DNA from: Mucilaginibacter mallensis
Lineage (GTDB): Bacteria > Bacteroidota > Bacteroidia > Sphingobacteriales > Sphingobacteriaceae
Length of the DNA: 64,000 nucleotides
Assembly (NCBI RefSeq): GCF_900105165.1
Contig: NZ_LT629740.1
Location: 3,844,001-3,908,000 of the forward strand
Direction: 5' to 3'
Made by a program: the position numbers and the translations under genes. This document shows, in pieces, positions 1-9,000 of this stretch. Each line of letters opens with the position of its first letter. Position 1 is the stretch's first letter. A model generated the notes under the pieces. The model saw only the letters and a program-made list of their open reading frames with translations, ran no database searches and had not been told where the DNA came from.

Positions 1-879
1 GCCTATAACTTCAACAATTACCACCTTGCCCTTATATTTATCATCACTTAATGATACCTGCTTGCCATCAATGCCCGGGAAAGAAAAATCCAGTTTTTTA
101 TACCCTTCTTTTAAGAAAGTAATCTTGTATGGATCGGGCAACTCCGCGTCGGCATTTTTAGCGGCATCAAACTTCAGGTTCTTATAAATACCGAAACCCT
201 CTTCGCCGGTAAGTGTATGGTCAGGATTAATTTTACCCTTAATAATGAAAGGACTTGGACCGGTAAAGCCAGATAAGGCAAATTCATCTCCTTGCACAGT
301 ACCTTCTATTTCGCGGGTATCACCCACAACGGTCATCACAACACCGGTAATTTTATTACCCTTTTGTTTTAATAAGGCAATTGATGCAGGTACAGCATCT
401 TTACTATAGGTTTTGATTTCCCATTTACCGGTAAGATCTTCTGCTGGTGCAACATCTTTGCCTGGCTCCACAAAGCGATAACTTTTGCCATACTCGGCAG
501 TAAATGGTAATGAGTTACCTCTAAAATTAGGCACCAGGCTACGGTATTCACCGGTTAGGCTGCCGTCATCATTAATTTTTGCAACCAGGGCCGCGTCATA
601 GGTATTCATTTTAATAAATAATGAATCCTTACCTAAGCGCTGCACATGAAAGTTATCACGGCGCGAACCATTTAACAATGTAAATACCGCATGTTCCGGA
701 TCTTTTCCCTTTAGTTCGAAATTAAATGGCACCTGTGTTTCGCTTACAGTAAATACACCCCGCCATATACCTTCTTTTATGAATTTACCGCCAGGATCAT
801 TTGTGGCCGACAGTAATACGCTGCTAAATAATATGCCCGCTACCAGGCATGTTGATTTAAATAAGTTTTTGATAATCAT
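1..879 (-). CDS. TlpA-like secreted thioredoxin-domain protein (3' end cut by window)
   Basis: Reading leftward from ATG at 879, the frame is open to the window edge for 293 codons. Residues 1-24 form a signal peptide (basic start, then VAGILFSSVLLSA). Residues 25-265 are a beta-rich region typical of the N-terminal part of Bacteroidota TlpA-like proteins. From about residue 268 the start of a redoxin fold appears (FSFPGIDGKQVSLSDDKYKG followed by KVVIVEV). The CxxC active site would lie just past the edge, so redox activity cannot be confirmed. The family reduces periplasmic disulfides or acts in cytochrome maturation. The next minus-strand gene, the DsbD-N-like protein at 1747-2193, fits a thiol-redox neighbourhood, but 867 bases separate the two. 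The frame is not marked by a long ORF starting at ATG inside the window only because its stop is off the edge. Confidence 0.8.
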   Translation of the reverse strand, partial: MIIKNLFKSTCLVAGILFSSVLLSATNDPGGKFIKEGIWRGVFTVSETQVPFNFELKGKDPEHAVFTLLNGSRRDNFHVQRLGKDSLFIKMNTYDAALVAKINDDGSLTGEYRSLVPNFRGNSLPFTAEYGKSYRFVEPGKDVAPAEDLTGKWEIKTYSKDAVPASIALLKQKGNKITGVVMTVVGDTREIEGTVQGDEFALSGFTGPSPFIIKGKINPDHTLTGEEGFGIYKNLKFDAAKNADAELPDPYKITFLKEGYKKLDFSFPGIDGKQVSLSDDKYKGKVVIVEVIG

Positions 880-1344
880 AGTGTTGTTAAATTTTACATG
901 TTAAAAATTTTGACATAAAAATCCCCTTGCAGCAACAGCCTTGCCATCAATGCGATAAATAAATCCTGATTTTATTTAGGGAAACTACGTGTTACAGGCA
1001 GCAGCAACAACATCGTTGCGCAACAACACGTACAGGGATAGAATAGTAATTACATTTTTTCATGATGTTAGTTAATTTATTTTCCTAAACATTTAGGAAA
1101 AAGTAAAGCACTTATTTCAATTACTGAAAAGTTGCTAGAAGATCACAGAGCTTCCTCTCCCTTCTTCTTAATAAATCAACTAATTAATGGTGGGTTTAAT
1201 TAGATGTAGTAAAGGTAACAATAAAAATCAATTTTACAAATAATCTATAGACTTAGTAGACATTTATTTTATTTTTTTCATTCCTATATTTAATTACAAT
1301 TTGTGCATTTTTATAACTACATAAATTGAATTGCATAACGATAG

Positions 1345-1451
1345 CCTGAAGGAGTTAACACCCTGGACTGTGTAGAAAGTAAGCTCGATGAATTTCCACC
1401 ATTACAAAAAGCAAATACAATTTTCACAGCCAGGATGTTAACCTTAACAGG
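1345..1451. repeat. Long imperfect inverted repeat, ~27-bp arms
   Basis: The left arm (1345-1372) reads CCTGAAGGAGTTAACA then CCCTGGACTGTG. The reverse complement of the right arm (1425-1451) reads CCTGTTAAGGTTAACA then TCCTGGCTGTG. The arms align with a few mismatches and one or two single-base bulges, and 52 bases lie between them. No flanking target duplication is obvious. It may be a miniature mobile-element relic or a structured RNA. Sequence alone does not decide. Confidence 0.6.
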
Positions 1452-1709
1452 TTATTACCGCTATGGATAGTAGGCTTTATATATTGTAATGACAACAACA
1501 GGTATGGCTGCCACCGGCCTGTGTGTTTATAGGATTATACTGAAAATAGTTAAACTCTGCGTTCATGGTATAGTTTAAGTATTGGGGAGACTTTAAGGTC
1601 TCGCCTCTTTGTTTCACAGATCAATTGGTGGCTATTGTCTGCTTATTTTTATAGACCAAATTAAAAAAAATATTTAATCTGGCGGCATTTAAAGTTTATT
1701 TTTTTGTTA

Positions 1710-1733
1710 ATTATATGATATAAATCATATAAT
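1710..1733 (-). terminator. AT-rich hairpin after the DsbD-N-like gene
   Basis: Perfect 10-bp arms ATTATATGAT and ATCATATAAT with loop ATAA lie just past the stop codon of the minus-strand gene at 1747. There is no U-run directly after the stem in that direction, so it could be a weak terminator or an mRNA-end stabiliser. Confidence 0.35.
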
Positions 1734-1746
1734 CTGCTTTTCTAAT

Positions 1747-2193
1747 CTATTTTACAAGTATAGTAAAATCAACATCATCAGGCGGCAGGCATTGCTTGCT
1801 GTTGCAGGCCATAAATTGTATACTGCCTTTAACTAGCTGTTGATTAGAAGCGAGCTTTACCTTTTGCTGAAAAACAACCGATTTTTCAAAATACTGCACA
1901 TCCATATCGAAAGCCTTTTCATAATGAGTAATTGGTTTGGGTTCAGCGGTAATACCTAATAAACTGTAACCATCTGCGGGAGTAAAAGTTAATGTGGTTT
2001 TTACAGGGCCGCCATCTTTAACTGTTTGCGAATAAATATGCCAGCCACTATCAATTGTGGCTTTTATAAATATTATGGCTGTTGAATTATCAACTTTTTT
2101 AGCGCCATATGACCATTTTACCGGTGCAAGTACCTGCGAATAAGCATTGGCGTAAATAATAAAAGTTAAGGCCGCGATTATTATTTTCTTCAT
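1747..2193 (-). CDS. Secreted DsbD N-terminal-domain-like protein
   Basis: 148 aa. Residues 1-19 are a signal peptide ending ANAYS. The remainder resembles the immunoglobulin-like N-terminal domain of DsbD: the WHIYSQTVKDGGPVKTTLTF stretch near residue 50 and the C-terminal ACNSKQCLPPDDVDFTI, whose two cysteines five residues apart match the redox pair of that domain. In full-length DsbD this domain passes electrons from the membrane domain to periplasmic thioredoxin-like proteins. Here it stands alone, with no membrane domain or C-terminal thioredoxin domain. Stand-alone copies are common in Bacteroidota and often sit near TlpA-like genes, as at 1-879. Start chosen at the ATG that gives the signal peptide. 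Confidence 0.8.
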   Translation of the reverse strand: MKKIIIAALTFIIYANAYSQVLAPVKWSYGAKKVDNSTAIIFIKATIDSGWHIYSQTVKDGGPVKTTLTFTPADGYSLLGITAEPKPITHYEKAFDMDVQYFEKSVVFQQKVKLASNQQLVKGSIQFMACNSKQCLPPDDVDFTILVK

Positions 2194-2220
2194 TTCTAAT
2201 TGTGATTTAGGTGTTTATTG

Positions 2221-2291
2221 ATGTCGCGGGCAGATTCGAACTCCCGTACAGGGTTTTGCAGGCCCTTACCTATCCTCTCGGTCACGCGACT
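2221..2291 (-). tRNA. tRNA-Cys (GCA), slightly degenerate
   Basis: Read on the minus strand, the 71-nt sequence folds as a tRNA: acceptor GTCGCG paired with CGCGAC, U8, a D arm with ACC/GGT stem, an anticodon loop CTGCAAA giving anticodon GCA (Cys), a short variable loop, and a T loop TTCGAAT. Departures from the usual form are an A-A first acceptor pair, a C-A mismatch closing the anticodon stem and a G-G mismatch in the T stem. No CCA is encoded. It may be a functional gene or a decaying copy. Confidence 0.55.
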
Positions 2292-2755
2292 GTATTAGTT
2301 TTATATGCAATAATGAAAATTTGGCGATAATATATCCATCGCGTAATTAATTCTGGTTAGTGTTTTACTGCTGGATGAATTTGTTAAACAAGAGCATTCA
2401 TTGCTGGATATGCCAGGATCAGCTTGCTTTTTTACGATTTCGTGGAAGTATATTTTCATTTGCTTAATAATTATTTACTTGTTTGTAAATACTTACCAGA
2501 AAGAAAACAAGAGAATATGCCTTTAATTGATAGTCTGCTGTTTCTTATCTGTCTCCGTTTCCGGAGCAGGAATTAGCACCTTTTACTTGCTAATATAAGC
2601 AGGTACAGGTTGCTAAGACGTCATAGGGCCTTTCCCTCTGTCTTTCTGGATAAGTATTAAAGAACAATTATAATACAAATATATGAATATATTCTACTAT
2701 TCCTATAGATATTATATATTTTATTAATTAAATATACCTCATATGTATTTAGGTA
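2292..2755. other. Intergenic region, AT-rich, no gene seen
   Basis: No reading frame of note in 464 bases between the tRNA and the amidohydrolase gene end. It contains the 34-bp element at 2676-2709 and the left arm of a hairpin at 2730-2772. Confidence 0.55.
2676..2709 (-). promoter_or_regulatory. 34-bp element with TATATTTG box, shared with 9568-9601
   Basis: In the minus direction the element starts with TCTATAGG and ends with TATATTTG, an exact match to the Bacteroidota -7 consensus TAnnTTTG. By eye 27 of 34 positions are identical to 9568-9601, which lies upstream of the SusC gene. Here it would drive leftward transcription towards the tRNA-Cys and DsbD-N-like gene. No clear -33 TTG is present at the usual distance, so an additional activator may be needed if it is a promoter. 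Confidence 0.4.
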
Positions 2756-2772
2756 TCACCTAAGGTATATTT
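2730..2772 (-). terminator. Hairpin at the end of the SusCD-amidohydrolase operon
   Basis: Arms AAATATACC (2730-2738) and GGTATATTT (2764-2772) pair perfectly around a 25-base loop that contains the amidohydrolase stop codon. In the minus direction the stem is followed by a U-rich stretch. The long loop makes this a weak call. Confidence 0.35.
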
Positions 2773-4036
2773 TCCCCGCTTTCATTACAAACACTACGTT
2801 TTTCATTACTTTAATATCCGCTAGCGGGTCGCCGTCAACTGCAATTACATCAGCAAACTTGCCTTTGCTGATACTGCCTAATTCCTGCTCCTTTCCTAAA
2901 AGTATGGCTGCATTAGAGGTCGCCGATTTGATGGCTTCTATTGGCGGCATCCCGGCGTCAACCATATACCCGAACTCCAGGTAGTTCAGCCCATGGTCAA
3001 ACGCACCGGCATCAGTTCCGAAAGCAATTTTAACTCCGGCTTTATAAGCTTTTGCGAAAGTCCGCTGGATCTGATCGCCAAAGGCAATCGCTTTACCGGC
3101 AATAATTGGAGGATAATATCCTTTTTTTGCTGAATCGGCAACTGCTTTACCGGCAATAATAGTGGGTACATACCAGGTACCATATTGTTTCATCAGCCTA
3201 ATATCCTCATCATCCATATAAGTACCATGTTCAATTGAGGTTACACCGCCCAATATAGCCCTCCTTATCCCTTCGGCGCCATGTGCATGGCAGGCAACTT
3301 TCAAGCCGTAATCGTTGGCTGTTTCTACTACCGCCTTAATTTCATCAATGGTAAACTTCGCTTTTTTATTATTATCGCCCAGTTCAAAAACGCCTCCTGT
3401 TGATGCGATCTTTATGACATCGACACCAGCTTTTACTTGTAGCCTTACAGCTTTTATCAGCTCGTCCCTGCCATCGGCAACCCCGTCTTCGGGGCCGGGA
3501 CGATGATTAAATACATCATCCCGGAATCCGTTCGTCGGGTCGCTGGCACCACCGCTTGATGAGATGATCTTTCCGGCGGTAAATATCCGCGGACCATCAA
3601 CCCAACCCTTTTCAACCGCATTTCTCAGGCTGATATTTACACCTGTACCGCCAAGATCACGTACAGTAGTAAAACCGGCTAAAAGTGTCTTTTTAGCGAA
3701 ATTTACTGAACGATAAGCGATATCCGCATCAGATAGTGTAAAGGTTTCCAGCAAGGTATTGGTACTAAGGATATCCTCCAGGTGTACGTGGCAATCTATA
3801 AGGCCAGGTAAAACGGTTTTTGATTTTAAATCAATTACTTTATCCGCACTGCCTGCTTCAGGATAACCGCTGACTATATTTTGTATACGACCGCTATCCA
3901 CAATTATGGTTACTTTATTTTGAACAGTATTTGAAAGCCCGTCGATAAGTTTACCACAGTACAGGTAAGTTTTCTGTGCCTGTACAATTTGTGAGCACAG
4001 CAATAACGACAGCACTATTATCCTTTTTATCTGCAT
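2756..4036 (-). CDS. Secreted amidohydrolase (imidazolonepropionase/Xaa-Pro dipeptidase-like)
   Basis: 426 aa with signal peptide 1-20 (ends IVQAQ). Metal-dependent hydrolase landmarks appear in order: the HxH pair in DCHVHLED near residue 85, the candidate carboxylated lysine in GVDVIKIAST near 210, metal histidines in VACHAHGAEG near 250 and TSIEHGTYMD near 270, and the catalytic Asp in FGTDAGAFDHG near 345. The C-terminal part completes the flanking beta-sandwich (GKFADVIAVDGDPLADI). Characterised relatives cleave cyclic amides, lactones or Xaa-Pro/Xaa-Arg dipeptides, so the exact substrate is open. It is the last gene of an operon with SusC, SusD and a small secreted protein (gaps 4, 22 and 37 nt), so it probably acts in the periplasm on the imported compound. 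Confidence 0.85.
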   Translation of the reverse strand: MQIKRIIVLSLLLCSQIVQAQKTYLYCGKLIDGLSNTVQNKVTIIVDSGRIQNIVSGYPEAGSADKVIDLKSKTVLPGLIDCHVHLEDILSTNTLLETFTLSDADIAYRSVNFAKKTLLAGFTTVRDLGGTGVNISLRNAVEKGWVDGPRIFTAGKIISSSGGASDPTNGFRDDVFNHRPGPEDGVADGRDELIKAVRLQVKAGVDVIKIASTGGVFELGDNNKKAKFTIDEIKAVVETANDYGLKVACHAHGAEGIRRAILGGVTSIEHGTYMDDEDIRLMKQYGTWYVPTIIAGKAVADSAKKGYYPPIIAGKAIAFGDQIQRTFAKAYKAGVKIAFGTDAGAFDHGLNYLEFGYMVDAGMPPIEAIKSATSNAAILLGKEQELGSISKGKFADVIAVDGDPLADIKVMKNVVFVMKAGKIYLR

Positions 4037-4073
4037 ATCTTTTCGTTGAAAAATTTATTAGCCTATACTATTT

Positions 4074-4535
4074 TTAATTTAATGGAAGATTTTCAACAGT
4101 AACATCCCAGTGTGCCAATACAATCTCCCATCTCCGCTGCTCTTCCTTTTTGTAGGTTTCCTGATCGGGGAATAATTGCAGTTTATAAGGATCAACAATG
4201 CTGTAATCAAAGGCTAGCGCAGCCGTTTTAAAAACCACGCTTACTTTCAAATCCCAGCGACTCTCTTCGCTGCTATGTAATCTTGGAGTTTCTGCCTCAA
4301 TGCTAATTACATCGCCTTTTTCCTGTAACTTTTTTAATAATGGGTAGTGATTCTTCTTCCACAAGGCAATAAACTCATCGCTATACCCCCACTTTATTTT
4401 GTAATAATCTTCTATTTTAAAATACTCGGCAGGGTTTGCTTTTTGGGCCGAAGCGCGGTTACCGGAAATCAACAGAATTACTGCTATCAGCGCTACTGTT
4501 AATAATTTGAAGTGGTGCATGGTTACTTTTTTCAT
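4074..4535 (-). CDS. Small secreted protein of unknown function
   Basis: 153 aa. A signal peptide spans about residues 1-30 (ends NRASAQ); a second possible start is Met6. The mature part begins with AEYFKIEDYYKIKWGYSDEF, then WKKNHYPLLKKLQEKGDVIS, and later SRWDLKVSVVFKTAALAFDY. The alternation of strands and helices resembles a ferredoxin-like dimeric alpha/beta barrel (NIPSNAP/EthD/Dabb type), but that is my inference from pattern, and I do not recognise a named family. It has no cysteine or obvious catalytic motif. It lies between SusD and the amidohydrolase in the same operon, so it is probably part of the same uptake or degradation route. Confidence 0.75.
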   Translation of the reverse strand: MKKVTMHHFKLLTVALIAVILLISGNRASAQKANPAEYFKIEDYYKIKWGYSDEFIALWKKNHYPLLKKLQEKGDVISIEAETPRLHSSEESRWDLKVSVVFKTAALAFDYSIVDPYKLQLFPDQETYKKEEQRRWEIVLAHWDVTVENLPLN

Positions 4536-4557
4536 GTCGTTTAGTTTTTACAAATGA

Positions 4558-6009
4558 TTAATTTTTATCCCAGAATAATTTTGTAGCAATATTATCGCCA
4601 CCTATTGCCGCGGCTGCCTGGCTGTAATTAGCCTGGTTAACATTTTGCTCAGTTATTGGATAAGTGAAACGATTAAGATACGAAGTTTGATTTGGTGGCA
4701 ATGGTAGCACAAGCCCTAACCTCCTGATCTCTGTCCAGGCCTCATACCCCCTGTTATAAAGGGAGATATACTTCTGTGTTCCAATCTTCAGTTTATAAGA
4801 GCCCGTAGCTGTTGCATATGCAACTTTAGGATTAGCCAGGTAGGTGCTAATATCAGTAGCGCTGCCTCCCCAATAAGTTATGGAAGCCGTTATGGCATTG
4901 ATATAATGCTGCTGCGCAGTTCCGCCTACATTAAATCCTCTTTCTATTGCTTCCGCCAAATCAAATTCAACCTCCGAGTAATCCGCTAATAGTGATGGCA
5001 GATTTGGCTGGGCAATGGTGTTGCTGAATGTGGAGAATTTATTATAGGTATTAACCTTACCAATAGCACCGCCTTTATATACCAGTACATCACTGGACTG
5101 CGGGTTCGCATTGGTATCGATGGCGGTATAGTATGCCGGTCTCCTTGGATCGTTTAAACTATTCAGCAGGTCAACAAGCGTAGCCCCAGCAACGTAATCT
5201 ATTAAATGCCCCTGTACCTGGTCAACCCACAACGGGTTGGTATTTGGGGTAGTGGTTAAATAGTTAAAGCTTACATTATCAGCATTGGATTGCAAAGCAT
5301 TTGGAGCAGCAGCTTCCACAGCTAGTTTGGATTTTGCAGGTTCAACATCAGCCAAAGTAATCCCAACTTTTAACTTTACGGTGTTGCCAAACTTTTTCCA
5401 TGAACTGATCTCATTAACGCCATTGAACAGCAGGTCTGCAGTATTAAACCCCGGAGCGGTAGTGTTAAGCTTTGACAGTGCATCATCCAGTCGACTTAGT
5501 AAGCTATCATAAATCTGGCTTGCATCGTCATATTTCGGCGTAGTATTGGTATAATCAACCGCCTGGGTATATGGAATGTTGCCAAAAGTATTTACCAGTA
5601 CCGCGTAAGCATATACCTCAAGGATATTGATTTGCGCCAGCTGATTGCTTTTTTGTGCCGCCGATAAAGTTGCATCAGCTTGGGTAAGCTTGTCCGCCTC
5701 GTACAAATTGCGCAATACGTTTACATAAATAGCATTCCAGAAACCATCTGGTACATTACGCAATTTCAGGTCGTAGTCACTTTCAGATATTGCGGTTGTT
5801 TCTGTCCATTGCTGGGCGGTCAGCCTAAATATGTTGACGTTGTAGGCACTGGTTGCCAACACATCCGACAGTTGTTTTTCAGCATAGGAAAACAGTGTAG
5901 ATGCAGGCACAGCGGTTGCGCTTTTTGTATCATTATTCAGGTATTCATCTTTTTTAACACAGCCGCTTATTGCCATGGCAGTAAGCAGCGTAAATATTAT
6001 CTTTTTCAT
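4558..6009 (-). CDS. SusD/RagB-like outer-membrane lipoprotein (SusD-like_2 type)
   Basis: 483 aa. The start is a lipoprotein signal peptide with lipobox AISGC, giving Cys17 as the lipid-modified residue. The remainder is the all-helical TPR-like fold of SusD-like proteins, with the family stretches NVLRNLYEADKLTQAD, NTFGNIPYTQA, PRRPAYYTAID and, near the end, YISLYNRGYEAWTEIRRLGL. It should form the surface lid of the SusC channel encoded 4 nt upstream, binding the oligomer before transport. The linked genes are an amidohydrolase and a small secreted protein rather than glycoside hydrolases, which points to a non-glycan ligand such as a peptide or cyclic compound. Confidence 0.92.
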   Translation of the reverse strand: MKKIIFTLLTAMAISGCVKKDEYLNNDTKSATAVPASTLFSYAEKQLSDVLATSAYNVNIFRLTAQQWTETTAISESDYDLKLRNVPDGFWNAIYVNVLRNLYEADKLTQADATLSAAQKSNQLAQINILEVYAYAVLVNTFGNIPYTQAVDYTNTTPKYDDASQIYDSLLSRLDDALSKLNTTAPGFNTADLLFNGVNEISSWKKFGNTVKLKVGITLADVEPAKSKLAVEAAAPNALQSNADNVSFNYLTTTPNTNPLWVDQVQGHLIDYVAGATLVDLLNSLNDPRRPAYYTAIDTNANPQSSDVLVYKGGAIGKVNTYNKFSTFSNTIAQPNLPSLLADYSEVEFDLAEAIERGFNVGGTAQQHYINAITASITYWGGSATDISTYLANPKVAYATATGSYKLKIGTQKYISLYNRGYEAWTEIRRLGLVLPLPPNQTSYLNRFTYPITEQNVNQANYSQAAAAIGGDNIATKLFWDKN

Positions 6010-6013
6010 CTGT

Positions 6014-9000
6014 TTAGAAGGTAAATTTTAAGTTAAAACCATATCTGCGAACATTAGGGTATGAGCCCAGCTGTACCCCTTGGTATGCGCTGCCTGCACC
6101 AAGCCCATCTTCAGGATCGGCATAGGGGATGTTCTTATGGATGATCCAAAGGTTACGGCCATTAAGTGATACGTCGATTGCTTTTACAGCGCCGATTTTC
6201 TGTACAAATGATGCGGGTACACTATAAGTAAATGCAGCTTCTCTCAGCTTAATGTAGGAAGCATCATATACAAAGGCTTTGTTTGGCGCTGTTTGATAGC
6301 CATAAGCTGATTGATTTTGCGAAGCGTCGATCCTGGTGGTATTAGGTGCGCCGTTTGCATAAACACCGGGCAGAATAACACCGCCACCTTGTGATAAAGG
6401 ATTTCTTTTAGGATTGCCCAGATCATTTAACCCGGCTGTTTCCGGATACAATCCTGTCCATAGGCCAAATACCATATCTACATCGTAGATACTTCCACCA
6501 TGACTAAAGTCAACCAGAAAGCTTAAAGTGAAATTTTTATAACGGAAGGCATTATATACACCGCCAGTCCAATCGGGATTAGTATTGCCTATATCATTAT
6601 TAGAGTTGGATGTAAACAAGTAATGGCCTGTTGCATCAACCTCTTTTTGGCCATTTTTGTAAATAAAATCAGTTCCCCTTAAAGTTCCGTATGGCTCGCC
6701 AACAGTAGCATTGGTTGTTACGCCACCTTTATAAGCCGCCAACTGGTAATTATTAACCCCGTTGTAAAGTGATAAAACCTTATTGGTATTTTTAGCGAAA
6801 TTCACGTTGATGTTCCATGAAAAGTCATCAGTTTTAAGCGGATTGCCAGTTACAGTAACCTCAACACCTTTATTTTGGACATTACCGGAGTTGACATACA
6901 AGCCATCATACCCGGTTGCTGTTGATACTGATACCGGCAGGATCTGGTTAATGGTGTTATTTTTATAATAAGTAAAGTCGAACCCTATACGGTTTTTAAG
7001 GAAGGATGCTTCCAGGCCGGTTTCAAAGCTCTTAGTTCTTTCCGGTTTCAGGTCGGCATTATTACGTACTGTAGATACATAGTAAAGTGGTTCAGAACCA
7101 AAATTGGCCGCTTTATCATAAACCTCGTTAATGCTGTGAGACGGGGCATCGTTACCAACTTCAGCATAGTTTAGCTTTACTTTACCATTGGAAAGCCATG
7201 TATAATCCTTCAATAGGCTCGAGAAAACAAAACTACCGGCAACAGAAGGATAATAATAGGTATTGTTTTTATCAGGCAGCGTTGTTGACTGGTCGCGTCT
7301 TAAAGTTCCGTCAAGAAAAAGAAAATCTTTATAGCCAAAGGTAACACCACCAAAAACACCGGTCACTACCTTCTGATCAACCTCCTCAATCGGATAGTCT
7401 ATCGGGTTTACTGAGTTGCTTAAAGCAAATAATCCCGGTATCACCAAACCACCGTTGGTTGATGCGCTGATGGAGTTGATATTCTGCCGCCTAGCGTTTA
7501 AGCCTAAAACCCCTTTAAAGCTGATATCACTGGTGATGGCTTTATTGAAATTCAGCAACAGATCATAATTATTTTCTTTATAGGTACGGTTTAAGCGATA
7601 ATATGATGATGGTGTAACCACGCTACCCACATTTATGCGCTGCTCCTGAAACTCGTTATAATAATCTTCTGAAGCACGCCCCACGATATCAAGCCAATTG
7701 AACAATTTGTAATCAAGGCTTACATTACCAAAATAACGGTCCCTTTCATCAGTTTCATAATTCTGGTATTGAACAAAATAAGGATTGTCCCAGTAAGCAG
7801 AGCTGAGGTCGGTAGGGCTTTTAACATTCCAGTTATCGTTGCTATTTGTTCTGAAATAAGCATCTTTGAGATCCTGTACATCTACGTTTACCTGCCAAAA
7901 CTCACGGAAGTTTTGCAGGATATTCATTGGTTCACCATTTTGCCCGCCAAAGCCGGTTCCGCCCCTGCCCTTTCCTGCAGTTTGCGTATAATTAACGCTA
8001 GCCTGTACAGTTAATTTATCCGTAAGCCTGTACGAGCCTCCAAAATTGAACAAATTTTTACCGATACTGCTATTGGGCAATATGCCATAATCATCTGACC
8101 GTGTATAGCCTATCTTATAATTACCCTTGTCGGTACCACCATCAATAAATAAACTGTTGTTAAGCGTATAAGGATGATTAAAAAATGTAGAAGGGTCGTT
8201 TTTTGCAGCCACCCATGGTGTTTGTTTATGGTAATAGGGGGATGTAGGATCTAATGATCGCCAGTCATACACCAACAGGTTCGGATCAAACTTTTGACCG
8301 TAGGAAGCATCATCATAGGTAGGCACTACGAGTTGTTTAGTTCCATCGCCCAATATATCAGTATAATCAAAGTGACTACCAGGGGTATTCGGGTCGTAAT
8401 AAGGCCCATAACCTGCACCATACTCTTTTTGATATTGGGCAAACGTACTTTTATCAACCGAACCAAATAGCACGCCCGTATTTAAAACTACATTAAGGCC
8501 TTTATTTCCCTTTTTGGTGGTAATAATAATGGCACCATTTGCCGCCCGTGATCCGTAAAGCGCTGTAGAGGCTGCGCCTTTCAGCACAGTAACACTGGCA
8601 ACATCATCCGGATTAATATCCGCGCCCGGGCTGCCATAGTCATACCCTCCCTTACCATTACGTTGGTTTTGGGTTACATTACTCATGCCACCCAGCTCAA
8701 GTTCGCTTGAATTGTCGATAGGTACCCCATCAACCACAAATAATGGCTGGTTACTGCCTGATAGTGATTTAGGTCCCCTGAGCACAATATTTGTTGAGCC
8801 GCCAATATCATTAGCCTGTTTAATTTGCGCGCCAGCTATTTTTCCGGATAATTCACCAAGTAAATTGGTATTGCGGTTACTGTTTACCTCCGCTCCGGTT
8901 AGGGTTTGTGCAGAGTAAGGTAGCTCACTCTTGTTTCTGGAGAGGCCCAGCGCAACCACCACTACTTCACCCAGCTTATTAGCATTATGGGTTAGCGTTA

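Larger units (their letters stand above)
880..1746. other. Intergenic region with no recognisable gene
   Basis: This 867-base AT-rich spacer separates two minus-strand genes. I found no convincing reading frame on either strand. It holds a long imperfect inverted repeat (1345-1451), a short hairpin (1710-1733) and a weak CAAATA...TAGTAGA sequence (1237-1260) that resembles part of the element described at 2676-2709. Confidence 0.6.

Noticed and set aside
369..551. 60-codon minus-strand ORF
   Set aside because: It lies in another frame inside the TlpA-like gene, whose frame has a signal peptide and redoxin-like sequence.
1587..1602. GAGAC...GTCTC palindrome
   Set aside because: Short, imperfect and not placed at a gene boundary.
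2676..2709. Third copy of the 34-bp element at 1237-1260
   Set aside because: Only the ends (CAAATA and TAGTAGA) agree and the length is 10 bases shorter; chance in AT-rich DNA is likely.
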